From SZUA-309 sp050185825 (GTDB lineage Bacteria; Pseudomonadota; Gammaproteobacteria; Pseudomonadales; Azotimanducaceae), in NCBI GenBank assembly GCA_050185825.1, contig JBFWZA010000003.1, positions 62,001 through 126,000 of the forward strand: a stretch of DNA of 64,000 nt, written 5' to 3'. The position numbers and the translations under genes are program-made. Numbering within the stretch: position 1 is the stretch's first letter; each line of letters opens with the position of its first letter. The notes below the pieces were generated by a model. The model was not told the origin of the DNA. It saw only the letters and a list, made by a program, of their open reading frames with translations, and searched no databases. This document shows positions 8,459 through 17,401 of the stretch, piece after piece.

Positions 8459-9264
8459 GCACGTATACGGACATCGAGGTCAGCATCGAGGACCCGGTGG
8501 CGCTGATCCGGTTGAACCGGCCCGACAAGCTCAACGCCTTCACCTACCACACGCTCGCCGAGATCCGCCGCGCCGTGGATGCCGCCGCTGCCGACCGTCG
8601 GGTGGTCGGCATTGTCATCACCGGCAACGGCCGCGCCTTCAGTGCCGGGCTGGATGCCCAGGTGCTCTCCGAGGTCACCAGCGCCGAACGGCCACCCTCG
8701 AATACGCCGGAGGACAGCGACGAGCTGCCCGGGATCTTCAGCTACCTCACTCAGGTCCCCAAACCCGTGATTGCGGCCATCAACGGGGTGACCGCCGGCG
8801 GCGGCCTGATCCTGGCCCTGATGTGCGATTTCCGGATCGCCTCCACGGACGCGATCCTCACCACGGTCTTCCTGAAGCGCGGGCTCATCGCCGAACACGG
8901 CTCCACCTGGCTGCTGCCGCGCCTGGTGGGACCCAGCCGGGCCCTGGACCTGCTCTGGATGAGCGACAAGATCGATGCCGGTGATGCCCGGGAGATGGGT
9001 CTGGTGGACCGGGTGGTGGCGCCCATCTCGCTGCTCGACTCGGCAACCGGTTATGTGAAGAAGCTCGCCGCCACATCACCGCCGGAAGCGATCGCGGCCA
9101 CCAAGCGTCTGGTCTACGGCCACCTGGGCACGGACCTGCGCACGGCGCTGAAGGAAGCCGAAGCGGTGCAGAACCGGTTCGTGACCGCACCCGACGCCGC
9201 GGAAGGTGCCCGGGCCTTCCTGGAGAAACGCACGCCCGTGTTCCGGCGCATTGGCGACAACTGA
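8455..9264 (+). CDS. enoyl-CoA hydratase/isomerase family protein
   Basis: 269-residue crotonase-fold enzyme. The oxyanion-hole segments are GNGRAFSAGLDAQ and NGVTAGGGLILALMCDFRIA. A GLIAEHGSTWLLPRLVG segment supplies the Glu usually found at the catalytic position. Members hydrate or isomerise enoyl-CoA thioesters in beta-oxidation-like routes. It overlaps the upstream VOC gene by 4 bp and is followed 26 bp later by an acyl-CoA ligase, giving a compact activation and oxidation operon. Confidence 0.92.
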   Translation: MSTYTDIEVSIEDPVALIRLNRPDKLNAFTYHTLAEIRRAVDAAAADRRVVGIVITGNGRAFSAGLDAQVLSEVTSAERPPSNTPEDSDELPGIFSYLTQVPKPVIAAINGVTAGGGLILALMCDFRIASTDAILTTVFLKRGLIAEHGSTWLLPRLVGPSRALDLLWMSDKIDAGDAREMGLVDRVVAPISLLDSATGYVKKLAATSPPEAIAATKRLVYGHLGTDLRTALKEAEAVQNRFVTAPDAAEGARAFLEKRTPVFRRIGDN

Positions 9265-9290
9265 ACGGCAGCCACGGTCGAGGGGGATCC

Positions 9291-10970
9291 ATGACACTGA
9301 TACAGGCACATTCGAAGGGTCGCACGGCAGCGCTGCTGACCACCACCATCGGCGCACACCTGGACGCGGTGGCAGCCAGAGACCCGAATCATCCGGCGCT
9401 CATCATGCCGCACCAGGACATCCGCTGGACCTACGGCGAGTTCGTTCGCGAGGTGGACCGGCTCGCCGCCGGGCTGCTGGCACTGGGTATCGAGCCGGGC
9501 GACCGGGTCGGCATCTGGTCGCCCAACCGCTACGAATGGGTGCTCACCCAGTTCGCCACGGCGAAGATCGGCGCCATCATGGTCTGTATCAACCCCGCCT
9601 ACCGGCTCTACGAGCTGGAATACGCGCTGAACAAGGTGGGCTGCCGCGCCATCGTCACCGCGGAGAGCTTCAAGACCAGCCACTACCTGCAGATGCTCAA
9701 GGACCTGGCCCCGGAGCTCGACGACTGCGCCCCCGGCGAGCTTCAATCCGCGAAGCTGCCACACCTGAAGATCGTGATCCGCGTCGGCGAGAAGCAAACG
9801 CCGGGCATGTTCAACTTCCCGGACGTCTGCGGCATGGGTGGCGAAAGGGAAGCTGCGAGGTTGCAAGAGATCGGCGCTTCCCTGAATCCCTCCGACCCCA
9901 TCAACATCCAGTTCACCAGCGGCACCACGGGTACGCCCAAGGGCGCGACGCTCACCCACACCAACATCCTGAACAACGCCTACTTTGCCGGGCAGACCAT
10001 GCGCTTCTCGCCGGCGGACATCCTCTGCATTCCGGTGCCCATGTATCACTGCTTCGGCATGGTGCTGGGTACGCTGGTATGCGTCGCGCACGGCGCCACC
10101 ATGGTGCTGCCCTGCGAGGTCTTCGATCCGCTGCCGGTGCTCAAGGCCGTGCAGGACGAGCGCTGCACGGCGCTGCACGGCGTTCCCACCATGTTCATCG
10201 CCGAGCTGGAACACCCGGAATTCAGAAACTACGACGTGAGCTCGCTGCGCACCGGCATCATCGCCGGCTCCACTTGCCCCATCGAGCTCATGAAGCGGCT
10301 CATCGGCGAGATGGACCTGGCCGAGATCGTGATCGGCTACGGGCAGACGGAGTGCAGCCCCATCGACACCATGACCGACATCGACGATCCGTTCGATGCC
10401 CGGGTCACCACCGTCGGCCGGGCGCACACCAACTGGGAGATGAAGATCATCCGCGAGGACGGCAGCACCGCGGACATCGGCGAGACCGGCGAGGTCTGCG
10501 CGCGCGGCTACGGCGTGATGCGTGGGTACTGGGAGGACCCTGAAAAAACGGCGGAAGCGGTAGATGCTGAGGGCTGGATGCATTCCGGCGATCTCGGTGA
10601 GATGGACGCGGACGGCTACGTGAAGATCACCGGTCGCATCAAGGACATGATCATCCGCGGCGGCGAGAACATCTATCCCCGCGAAATCGAGGAGTTTCTC
10701 TACACCCACCCGGACATCCAGGAGGTGCAGGTGTTCGGCCTGCCGGATCCGAAGTACGGCGAGCAGGTGGCGGCCTGGGTGCAGCTGCGGAAAGGCGCAT
10801 CACTCACGCCCGAGGATATCCGTGCCTACTGCCAGGGCCAGATCACCCACTTCAAGATTCCGAAGCACATCAAGATCGTCAGCGAGTTCCCGATGACGGT
10901 GACGGGCAAGATGCAGAAGTTCGTGATGCGGGACACCTACGCCGAGGAGCTGGCCCAGGAAAGCGCCTGA
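9291..10970 (+). CDS. AMP-forming acyl-CoA synthetase
   Basis: 559 residues of the ANL superfamily. The P-loop-like motif QFTSGTTGTPKG is at about 207-218, the A5 region is GYGQTECSP, the hinge is GRIKDMIIRGGENIYPREIE, and the C-terminal catalytic lysine is in TVTGKMQKF (Lys540). Members activate a carboxylic acid to acyl-AMP and then acyl-CoA. The overall sequence is closest in style to medium-chain fatty-acid or aryl-acid ligases (AcsF2 or FadD-like), and the substrate is not known. It is the last gene of the operon starting at 7688. Confidence 0.92.
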   Translation: MTLIQAHSKGRTAALLTTTIGAHLDAVAARDPNHPALIMPHQDIRWTYGEFVREVDRLAAGLLALGIEPGDRVGIWSPNRYEWVLTQFATAKIGAIMVCINPAYRLYELEYALNKVGCRAIVTAESFKTSHYLQMLKDLAPELDDCAPGELQSAKLPHLKIVIRVGEKQTPGMFNFPDVCGMGGEREAARLQEIGASLNPSDPINIQFTSGTTGTPKGATLTHTNILNNAYFAGQTMRFSPADILCIPVPMYHCFGMVLGTLVCVAHGATMVLPCEVFDPLPVLKAVQDERCTALHGVPTMFIAELEHPEFRNYDVSSLRTGIIAGSTCPIELMKRLIGEMDLAEIVIGYGQTECSPIDTMTDIDDPFDARVTTVGRAHTNWEMKIIREDGSTADIGETGEVCARGYGVMRGYWEDPEKTAEAVDAEGWMHSGDLGEMDADGYVKITGRIKDMIIRGGENIYPREIEEFLYTHPDIQEVQVFGLPDPKYGEQVAAWVQLRKGASLTPEDIRAYCQGQITHFKIPKHIKIVSEFPMTVTGKMQKFVMRDTYAEELAQESA

Positions 10971-10997
10971 TCGGGCCGAGGCGGGTGATGAACGGAG

Positions 10998-11330
10998 GTG
11001 CGGTGTGTTCAGGTCGGCGCCCTACGCCTTCGGGAATCTGCCCGGTCTCCTCGCGCTGATGCCGACGGCACGCTGGCGAGCTGCACCATCGCCTGGACGG
11101 ATCCGGTCTCGCGCATCGGCTCCTTCGAGCCGTTCGGCACCCGACCGGAGTTCCGCGGCAGCGGCGTGAGCCGGGCCGTGCTCTGCGAAGGACTGAAACG
11201 TCTGGCGTCCAGGGGGATGACGTCCGCGAGAATCTACACCGCCTGCTTCAACCAGCCGGCGCTGACGCTCTATCGAAGCTGCGGCTTCGCCGAGACGGAC
11301 CGGAACCTGACCTTCCTGAAACGCCTCTGA
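10998..11330 (+). pseudogene. GNAT acetyltransferase remnant, truncated and frameshifted
   Basis: The frame from 10998 encodes the back half of a GNAT domain: DADGTLASCTIAWTDP, FEPFGTRPEFRGSGVSRAVL (acetyl-CoA pyrophosphate loop) and a LYRSCGFAETDRNLTFLKRL ending. Its first about 18 residues do not fit the family. The frame starting at GTG 11005, behind AACGGAGG, gives FRSAPYAFGNLPGLLAL, which does fit the segment that precedes DADG in these proteins. The two join if one G is restored near 11058 (GCG CTG|AT GCC). Relatives are about 250-300 residues, so the N-terminal half is also missing. Either a decayed gene or, less likely, a sequencing error combined with a truncated gene. Confidence 0.7.
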
Positions 11331-11359
11331 GGCGTGGCCCCCGCGGTCGGCGAGATCCG

Positions 11360-12817
11360 TCAGTTCCCACCGAGCTCGGAGACGATCGCCTGCCCCGGAT
11401 ACACACCGTCCACCAGCTCACCGTCCCGCACCACCGCGACGCCGCTGACAAACACGTGCTCGATCCCGGCCGAGGTGCGGGCCGGTACGGTATACGTGGC
11501 CTGGTCCAGGATCGTCTCCGGATCGAACAGCGTCAGGTCCGCATCCATGCCGATCTGAACGCGTCCCTTTTTCCGCATGGCCGGCGCGAAGCCTTCGAGC
11601 CGACGGGCAGGGTCGAGCGTCATCTTCCTGAGCGCCGTCATGAGCGGCAGCGCCTGCTCGTCGCGCACGTAGTGGCCGAGCACCCGGGCAAAGGTCCCGG
11701 CGCTGCGCGGATGGCTGAAGTCGCCGACGAAGGGCACGCCATCACTGGCGATCATTACGTCCTCCTGCGCCACCAGCCAGCGGCTGGTCTCCTCGCTGCG
11801 GCCGTGGATGATCACCCAGCCGCCCCGCCGCCGGTACTCATCGAAGGTCTCCTTCGTGAGCCGTTCGCCGGTTTCCGTCCATTGCAGGTCGGCGTAGTCG
11901 CCCTGGTAGTCGTCGAAGAGCGCGCTCTCCAAACGGGTGGAGCCGGCGGTGTACGGATAGGTCTCGGTGGTCACGTCGATGCCCCGCTCGCGCAGGCCGC
12001 GGATCATCCGCATGGCCGTGCGGGCCGACTCGTCCATGCTGGAATTGATGTGCACCACGTGCAGCGGTGCGCCGGTGGCCGCCGCGTCCGCCAGCACCTC
12101 CTGCAGCGGCGCCAGCAGGTCGCCGCCCATGTACCTCGCCTGGCGGATGTGCGTGAACACGGGCACCTGGTAGCGCGCTGCCAGCTCGAAAAGCGCCAGG
12201 ATCTCCTCGTGGCTGGCGCCGGGCATGTAGGTGATGCCCGAGCCGATGCCGAGCCCACCTTCCCTGAGCCCCACCTCGAGGGCAGCCACCAGCTCCGCAA
12301 TCTCTGCCGCATCGAAGACCGCACCCGCATAGTCGCCGCCGCCGGCCGCGGCGCGCTGCTCGTCCGTCACGTAGACCGGATTACCCACCTGGAGTCCGGT
12401 GACCTGATTGATGCGTGCCGCCAGGTGACCGCTGGCCGCTCCGTAGTGAATGGGTGAACGGCCCGCGCGCGAGGCGAGCCAGGCGGCGACCGGGAGCACC
12501 CCCTGCTCCAGCTCCAGTGCCGTGGTGACCCCGTCGGCGGCCTGAAAGTGGTTGCTGCGCTCGTCCTGGCCGTGGGCGTGCAGATCGATGAAGCCGGGCG
12601 CCACCACCAGACCAGCGGCGTCGATGACCTCGACGCCGTCAAGCGGCTCGGTGCCGAGCGCCGCGATGGTGCCGTTCTCGATCCCCAGATGACGGATACC
12701 GTCGAGGCCGGTTTCCGGATCCATGACGCGGCCGCCGTTGATCACGAGGTCGAAGTCTTCGGCCAGCAGCGGGCCACCCGCGATCAGACACGCGCAGAGA
12801 ACGATCAGTCGGAACAT
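11360..12817 (-). CDS. exported amidohydrolase, N-acyl-D-amino-acid deacylase/D-aminoacylase family
   Basis: 485 residues with a signal peptide (1-19, ending GGPLLAE), so it is exported. The amidohydrolase core begins DLVINGGRVMDPETG (23-37). The metal-binding HxH is His80 and His82 in PGFIDLHAHGQ. Later conserved segments are VVHINSSMDES, ETYPYTAGSTR, VIIHGRSEE and MIASDGVPF, the last supplying the catalytic Asp. The C-terminal strand RKKGRVQIGMDADLTLFDPETI is typical of the superfamily. It probably hydrolyses an N-acylated amino acid or cyclic amide. It stands alone on the minus strand, convergent with the GNAT remnant. Confidence 0.88.
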   Translation of the reverse strand: MFRLIVLCACLIAGGPLLAEDFDLVINGGRVMDPETGLDGIRHLGIENGTIAALGTEPLDGVEVIDAAGLVVAPGFIDLHAHGQDERSNHFQAADGVTTALELEQGVLPVAAWLASRAGRSPIHYGAASGHLAARINQVTGLQVGNPVYVTDEQRAAAGGGDYAGAVFDAAEIAELVAALEVGLREGGLGIGSGITYMPGASHEEILALFELAARYQVPVFTHIRQARYMGGDLLAPLQEVLADAAATGAPLHVVHINSSMDESARTAMRMIRGLRERGIDVTTETYPYTAGSTRLESALFDDYQGDYADLQWTETGERLTKETFDEYRRRGGWVIIHGRSEETSRWLVAQEDVMIASDGVPFVGDFSHPRSAGTFARVLGHYVRDEQALPLMTALRKMTLDPARRLEGFAPAMRKKGRVQIGMDADLTLFDPETILDQATYTVPARTSAGIEHVFVSGVAVVRDGELVDGVYPGQAIVSELGGN

Positions 12818-12893
12818 CAGTCAGGTCCTCCCCGCGCGGGAAGATAACACAGCCCGCTTCGGGCTCTGCAGGCAGTCCGGTGTCGATCGGCCA

Positions 12894-13568
12894 TCAGTCG
12901 AGCGACCCGGTGATGGACTTCCGCTGCGAGATCTCGATCCAGTTGCCGTCCGGATCCCGTACGAAACTGATGTGGGCCACCTCGCCGAGCTTGAGCGGTG
13001 CCATGCCTTCCCGACCACCGCGCGCCAGGATATCCGCGTGAACGCGCTTCACATCGAAAACCTGCAGCGTCACGTAGCGATAACCGCGCGCCCGCTGCTC
13101 CGGCTCCGGCGTGGCCTCTCCCTCGAGAAGCTCGAGCTCCGAGGCGCCGATGTCGAAGAGTCCCCGGCGCCGCTCGGGCAATCCCAGCACACTGCCGTAG
13201 AAGGATCGATGCCGCTCCAGATCCGTCACCAGCACGGACAGCCGCAGCTGCGTGATGCCGTCCCAGCCCTGCGGAACGAGCCGCAGCGTGTTGCCGTCCG
13301 GATCTGCCAGCTCGAGCATCCGATCGACGTCCGGCCGCGCAAGGGTGAGAGCCCGATAACCGGCGGGCGCGGCCTCGGGCAGCCGGTCGCGGGCGTGGTT
13401 CACCTTCAGCACGCTGTCGCCGATGGCATGCCGGTGCTGGTCGAGGCCGCGCCCGACCGGCAGCAGCTCGCTGAAAGGCAGCCCGACCTCCCGCTGCCAG
13501 AACGCAAGCAGCGGCTCGATGCGATTCGTGAACAGCCCGATGTCCAGCGCCGGTTTGGCCAGCTCCAC
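12894..13568 (-). CDS. two-domain VOC-family protein
   Basis: 224 residues from GTG (13566-13568), chosen because GGGGGAG lies just upstream and homology-like sequence begins at VELAKPALDIGLFTNR. The open frame extends 25 residues further through a repeat-bearing region that looks non-coding. The first half is a degenerate VOC module. The second (LRLSVLVTDLERHRSFYGSVLGLPE through DPDGNWIEISQRKS) is a good one with the terminal Glu metal ligand. Role unknown; it could be a dioxygenase or lyase-like enzyme. It diverges from the alcohol dehydrogenase at 13672. Confidence 0.8.
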   Translation of the reverse strand: MELAKPALDIGLFTNRIEPLLAFWQREVGLPFSELLPVGRGLDQHRHAIGDSVLKVNHARDRLPEAAPAGYRALTLARPDVDRMLELADPDGNTLRLVPQGWDGITQLRLSVLVTDLERHRSFYGSVLGLPERRRGLFDIGASELELLEGEATPEPEQRARGYRYVTLQVFDVKRVHADILARGGREGMAPLKLGEVAHISFVRDPDGNWIEISQRKSITGSLD

Positions 13569-13583
13569 TTCCGCTCCCCCTGT

Positions 13584-13611
13584 TCCGGTACTGCAACTCC
13601 GGTACTGCAAC
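13584..13611. repeat. tandem duplication of a 14-mer in a divergent promoter region
   Basis: TCCGGTACTGCAAC occurs twice, head to tail with no spacer, between the divergent starts at 13568 and 13672. It lies about 16-43 bp upstream of the VOC gene start and 60-88 bp upstream of the dehydrogenase. Direct repeats here could be paired operator sites or a replication-slippage product. Confidence 0.6.
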
Positions 13612-13671
13612 CGGTTCCGCAGCACCCGTCTGCTGGGTGACAATACCCGCCAATCTCGGGGGAGATACCAG

Positions 13672-14673
13672 ATGCGTCAAGTCACGATCAACGAACGCGG
13701 AATCGCCGGCCTGGCCGTTTCGGAGGCGCCCGACCCCGAACCGGGACCCGGCGAGGTGCTGATCCGCATGCACGCGACCTCCCTCAACTACCGCGACCTG
13801 ATGACGGTGAAGATGGCCGGCGCCAGCCAGCCGGGACTGGTGCCGAACTCCTGCGGCGCGGGCACGGTCATCGCCACGGGCCCGGATGTGTCCCGGGTCG
13901 CCGAAGGGGACCGGGTCGCGCCCATGTTCTTTCAGAAGTGGCTCACCGGACCGCCGACGCGCGCCGTGCTGGGGTCCGCGCTCGGCGGCCCCATCGACGG
14001 CTGCCTGAGGGAGCTCATGGTGCTTTCCGAGGAAGGCGTGACGAAGATTCCCGACTATATGAGCTTCGACGAGGCCGCCACCCTGCCCTGTGCCGGTCTC
14101 ACGGCCTGGCGGGGACTGATCGAGGAAGGCCGTCTGACCGCCGGCGAGGTGGTGCTGGTGCAGGGAACCGGCGGCGTGTCCATCTTCGCCCTGCAGTTCG
14201 CCAAGCTCTCCGGCGCCGAGGTCATCCTCACCTCCTCGTCGGACGAGAAGCTGGAACACGGCCGGCAGCTCGGTGCCGACCACACGATCAACTACCGGCG
14301 CACACCCGACTGGGCAAAGGAGGTGCTGCGCATCACCGGCGGGCACGGTGCCGACCACATCGTCGAGGTGGGCGGCGCGAACACGCTGCAGCAGTCCATC
14401 GCGGCCGTGGCGCTCGGCGGGCACATCCACGTCATCGGCGTGCTCGGCGGCTTCGTCAACGACATCAACGTCGCGGAGCTGTTCCGCACCAATGCCAGGA
14501 TTCACGGCATCACGGTCGGCAGCCGGCACATGTTCGAGAACATGATCCGCGCCATGACCGTGGCCGAGACGCATCCCGTGATCGACCGTACCTTCCCGAT
14601 GGCGCACAGCCGGGAAGCGTTCACCCTCATGGAGCAGGGTGGCCACTTCGGCAAGATCGTCATCCATCACTGA
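13672..14673 (+). CDS. zinc-independent medium-chain dehydrogenase/quinone reductase-like protein
   Basis: 333 residues from the ATG at 13672, preceded by GGGGGAGA. A GroES-like N-terminal domain (APDPEPGPGEVLIRMHATSLNYRDL) is followed by a Rossmann domain with VLVQGTGGVSIFALQFAKLSGAEVI. The cysteine cluster of structural-zinc MDRs is missing, and the catalytic-zinc residues are not evident, which favours an NADPH quinone-oxidoreductase or enoyl-reductase type. The DUF1993 gene follows 32 bp downstream and may be co-transcribed. Confidence 0.9.
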   Translation: MRQVTINERGIAGLAVSEAPDPEPGPGEVLIRMHATSLNYRDLMTVKMAGASQPGLVPNSCGAGTVIATGPDVSRVAEGDRVAPMFFQKWLTGPPTRAVLGSALGGPIDGCLRELMVLSEEGVTKIPDYMSFDEAATLPCAGLTAWRGLIEEGRLTAGEVVLVQGTGGVSIFALQFAKLSGAEVILTSSSDEKLEHGRQLGADHTINYRRTPDWAKEVLRITGGHGADHIVEVGGANTLQQSIAAVALGGHIHVIGVLGGFVNDINVAELFRTNARIHGITVGSRHMFENMIRAMTVAETHPVIDRTFPMAHSREAFTLMEQGGHFGKIVIHH

Positions 14674-14705
14674 ACTTTCGACACTCACGACAAGGAAACC
14701 AGCCC

Positions 14706-15227
14706 ATGGCCATCTCGCTCTACGACATCAGCGTTGCCTCCTACCTGCAGACACTCGGCGCCGTCGCGGGCTTTCTCGAGAAAGGTAAGAGTTACTGCAA
14801 CGAGAAAGGCATCGATCTCTCGGAAGTCGTCGAAACCCGCCTCTACTCGGACATGCTGCCGTTCCGCTTCCAGGTCATCTCGGTGGTGCACCACTCGCTC
14901 GGCGCCATCAAGGGTATCCAGGCCGGGCTGTTCAGCCCACCGGCGGGTTACGGCGAGCCGGACTACGACGGCCTGCAGACGCTGGTCGCCAGCGCGAAGC
15001 AGGAGCTCGAAGCGCTCGATCGGGCTGCGGTAAACTCTTTCGAGGGGAAGGAGGTCGCCTTCGCGCTGGGTGATCGGCGCATGCCGTTCGTGGCGGAAGA
15101 CTTCGTCATGTCGTTCTCGCTGCCGAACTTCCACTTCCACGCCGCCACGGCCTACGACATCCTGCGTATCGAGGGGGTGCCCATCGGCAAGCGGGACTAC
15201 ATGGGCGCGCTGCGCATGAAGCGCTAG
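14706..15227 (+). CDS. DUF1993 family protein
   Basis: 173 residues from the ATG at 14706. The N-terminus MAISLYDISVASYLQTLGAV and the later FHFHAATAYDILRIEGVPIGKRDYMG region are the hallmarks of DUF1993, a helical-bundle family related in fold to DinB-like proteins. Its biochemical role is unknown. The gene follows the alcohol dehydrogenase at 13672 and converges on trkA with an 11-bp gap. Confidence 0.85.
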   Translation: MAISLYDISVASYLQTLGAVAGFLEKGKSYCNEKGIDLSEVVETRLYSDMLPFRFQVISVVHHSLGAIKGIQAGLFSPPAGYGEPDYDGLQTLVASAKQELEALDRAAVNSFEGKEVAFALGDRRMPFVAEDFVMSFSLPNFHFHAATAYDILRIEGVPIGKRDYMGALRMKR

Positions 15228-15238
15228 GCTGCCCGCCG

Positions 15239-15922
15239 CTATCGGGCGCCGGATCCGGCGCTTTTCTGAGATCCGTGCGGCTTCTTGAACCGCGCGAGCA
15301 GACTGTTCAGGGAGTCGCGGTGGGCGATGAGCACCACCTCGTCACCGGTTTCGAGTACTCCGTCGTCGCCGGGAATCGTCAGCTCGCCATCCCGGTAGAC
15401 GCAGACCACGCGGGTGTGCTTCGGCAGTGCGAGCTCAGAGATGGCAACCGCGTCATCCTCCCCGGCAACGAACGAAAACACCCGCGCTTCCTCCCGGATC
15501 ATGGTGGAGATCGCGAGCGGATCCCGCCCCTCGAAGAGATCAGCCAGGTGCACGCCGATGGTACGGGAAGGGATGATGGTGTCCTCGAGGCCAAGCTCCA
15601 GGCAGATGTGCTCGAGCTCGGGATCGTCGATCTTCGTGACGATGCGGCTGAATCCCAGCGAGCGGCCGACGAGGCTGGCGATGATGTTGATCTGGTCCTG
15701 ACCCGTCAGGCAGTAGAGAACGGCGGTGTCGTGCGGGTCGGCCTCGCGCAGGATCGCGGGTCGACTGCCGTCGCCACAGATGAACCCGCAGTCGAGCTCC
15801 TCGGAGAGGGACTGGATGCGCTCCTTGTCGCGCTCCACGATCACCACCTCGTGGCCCCGCTTGACGAGTACCCGCGCGGTATTCACCGCCAGCGAGCCGG
15901 CTCCCAGAAAAACGGCCCTCAT
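15239..15922 (-). CDS. trkA: TrkA-family potassium uptake regulatory subunit (single RCK unit)
   Basis: 227 residues. The TrkA-N Rossmann domain has FLGAGSLA at 6-12 and VIVERDKERI at the end of beta-2. It is followed by a TrkA-C domain (about 145-215, TRVVCVYRDGELTIPGDDGVLETGDEVVLI). E. coli TrkA has two such units in 458 residues, so this is the single-unit KtrA/CeoB-like form. It binds nucleotide on the cytoplasmic face and gates the TrkH channel. The ATG at 15922 overlaps the trkH stop (ATGA), so they are coupled. The longer open frame upstream is an overlap with trkH. Confidence 0.92.
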   Translation of the reverse strand: MRAVFLGAGSLAVNTARVLVKRGHEVVIVERDKERIQSLSEELDCGFICGDGSRPAILREADPHDTAVLYCLTGQDQINIIASLVGRSLGFSRIVTKIDDPELEHICLELGLEDTIIPSRTIGVHLADLFEGRDPLAISTMIREEARVFSFVAGEDDAVAISELALPKHTRVVCVYRDGELTIPGDDGVLETGDEVVLIAHRDSLNSLLARFKKPHGSQKSAGSGAR

Positions 15923-17382
15923 CTGCTTTCGATCCGCCTTCCCAGCCAGGTGCGCGGATAAAGTACCACCAGCAGCGCGAAGATTTCCAACCGCCCTGCC
16001 AGCATGTCCACACAGAGCAGCAGCTTGAGCGGCGTGGCCAGCTCCGGGCCGGTGATGCCGGTCGACAACCCCACCGTGCCGGTGGCGGAAACCACGTCGA
16101 ACAGGGCGTCGAGCGCCGGCTCTCCGCCGGCCACCATGGCCAGCCACGACAGCAACACCGTGAGCAGAAACAGCAGGATGACCACCAGGGCGCGCTGAAT
16201 CTCCGCCTCTCCCAGCCGGTGGCCGCCGAGCCGCATCTCCGCCACCGCATGGCTCGGCAGGGCGGTCCTGCGCACCATGAACGTCATCACCCTCAGCATG
16301 ACGAGCAGACGCAGCAGCTTGATGCCACCCGCGGTGGAACCGACGCTGCCGCCGCTGAGCATGGCGAGGATGAGCATGAGCTTCGCCGGGTCGCCCAGAT
16401 CGGCGATGGGGAGCGTCGAGAATCCCGCGGTCGTCTGCGCGGAGCCGCCCAGCAACGCGCCGTGGTAGAGCGACTCCTGCGCGCTCATGCCTTCCGTGTG
16501 GTAGAGGAGAAAGGACAGCAGCACGCTCACGAGAATGACCAGAACCGGTACCGCCCACCACTCCGGATCCCCGCCGGGCACCGACCGCCGGCGGACGACG
16601 ACGTGGTAGTACATCACCAGCGGCAACGCGCCCAGAAGCGCCCCGCCGATGGTGACGAAAGGCGCCACTGCCGACGGCATGTCGGCGAGACTCTGCTCGT
16701 AGCCCGAAAAACCGCCGGTGGAGATGGAGGTCAGCGCGTGCAGGACGGCCTGCAGCACATCCCCCAGAGCGAGCCAGAGCGCCGCGACCACCAGCAGGGT
16801 CAGCACCACGTAGACAGCCAGCACTTCCCGTGCATAGGTCCGGGTGGATGCAGGGAATCCTTCCTGCTGCTCGGTCCCGGCGAGTCGACGCGTGCCGGGA
16901 TGGTGTCCGAACAGCAGCGCCACCGAGAACACCGCGATGCCGAGCCCACCGAACCACTGCATCCAGGCACGCAGGAAGAGGAGCGCAGGGGGATACTCAT
17001 AGCTGTGGGCCACCGTGCTCAGGCCGGTGGTGGTCACCGCCGAGACGGACTCGAAGAAGGCATCTTCCAGCGGCAGACCCGCACCCGCGAAGGCGGGCAG
17101 GAGAATCACCGGTGTGAGCACGAAGGTGAGCGCGACCACCACCAACGCTTCGTTCTCCTGGACGCCGCGCGGTACCGGCGTGCCACGCCCCAGCAGCCAG
17201 AATCCCAGCAGCACCAGAAGGCTCAGTCCCAGGTGGCCGGCGATTCCCGGCGCTCCCAGCAGCAGGGCTACGCAGAGCGGCACCAGCGTCAGGGCCGCCA
17301 GCGCCAGCGCAAGCCGGCTCAGGTAGTAGCGAAGAACGGGGGCTCGAACGGCATAACGCAGGCTGGCAGCAGCGTCGCTCAC
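15919..17382 (-). CDS. trkH: TrkH-family potassium transporter subunit
   Basis: 487-residue inner-membrane protein with about ten hydrophobic segments and the repeated pore-loop signatures of the Trk/Ktr/HKT family: SAVTTTGLST, SISTGGFSGYEQS, TAGFSTLP and SATGTVGLSTG. It imports K+ (with H+ or Na+) together with the TrkA subunit encoded immediately downstream. It starts 19 bp after the MBL hydrolase stop, so potassium uptake genes are placed at the end of a catabolic-looking operon. Confidence 0.94.
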   Translation of the reverse strand: MSDAAASLRYAVRAPVLRYYLSRLALALAALTLVPLCVALLLGAPGIAGHLGLSLLVLLGFWLLGRGTPVPRGVQENEALVVVALTFVLTPVILLPAFAGAGLPLEDAFFESVSAVTTTGLSTVAHSYEYPPALLFLRAWMQWFGGLGIAVFSVALLFGHHPGTRRLAGTEQQEGFPASTRTYAREVLAVYVVLTLLVVAALWLALGDVLQAVLHALTSISTGGFSGYEQSLADMPSAVAPFVTIGGALLGALPLVMYYHVVVRRRSVPGGDPEWWAVPVLVILVSVLLSFLLYHTEGMSAQESLYHGALLGGSAQTTAGFSTLPIADLGDPAKLMLILAMLSGGSVGSTAGGIKLLRLLVMLRVMTFMVRRTALPSHAVAEMRLGGHRLGEAEIQRALVVILLFLLTVLLSWLAMVAGGEPALDALFDVVSATGTVGLSTGITGPELATPLKLLLCVDMLAGRLEIFALLVVLYPRTWLGRRIESR

Positions 17383-17401
17383 GGCGCGGTCACCCTGCCG
17401 A

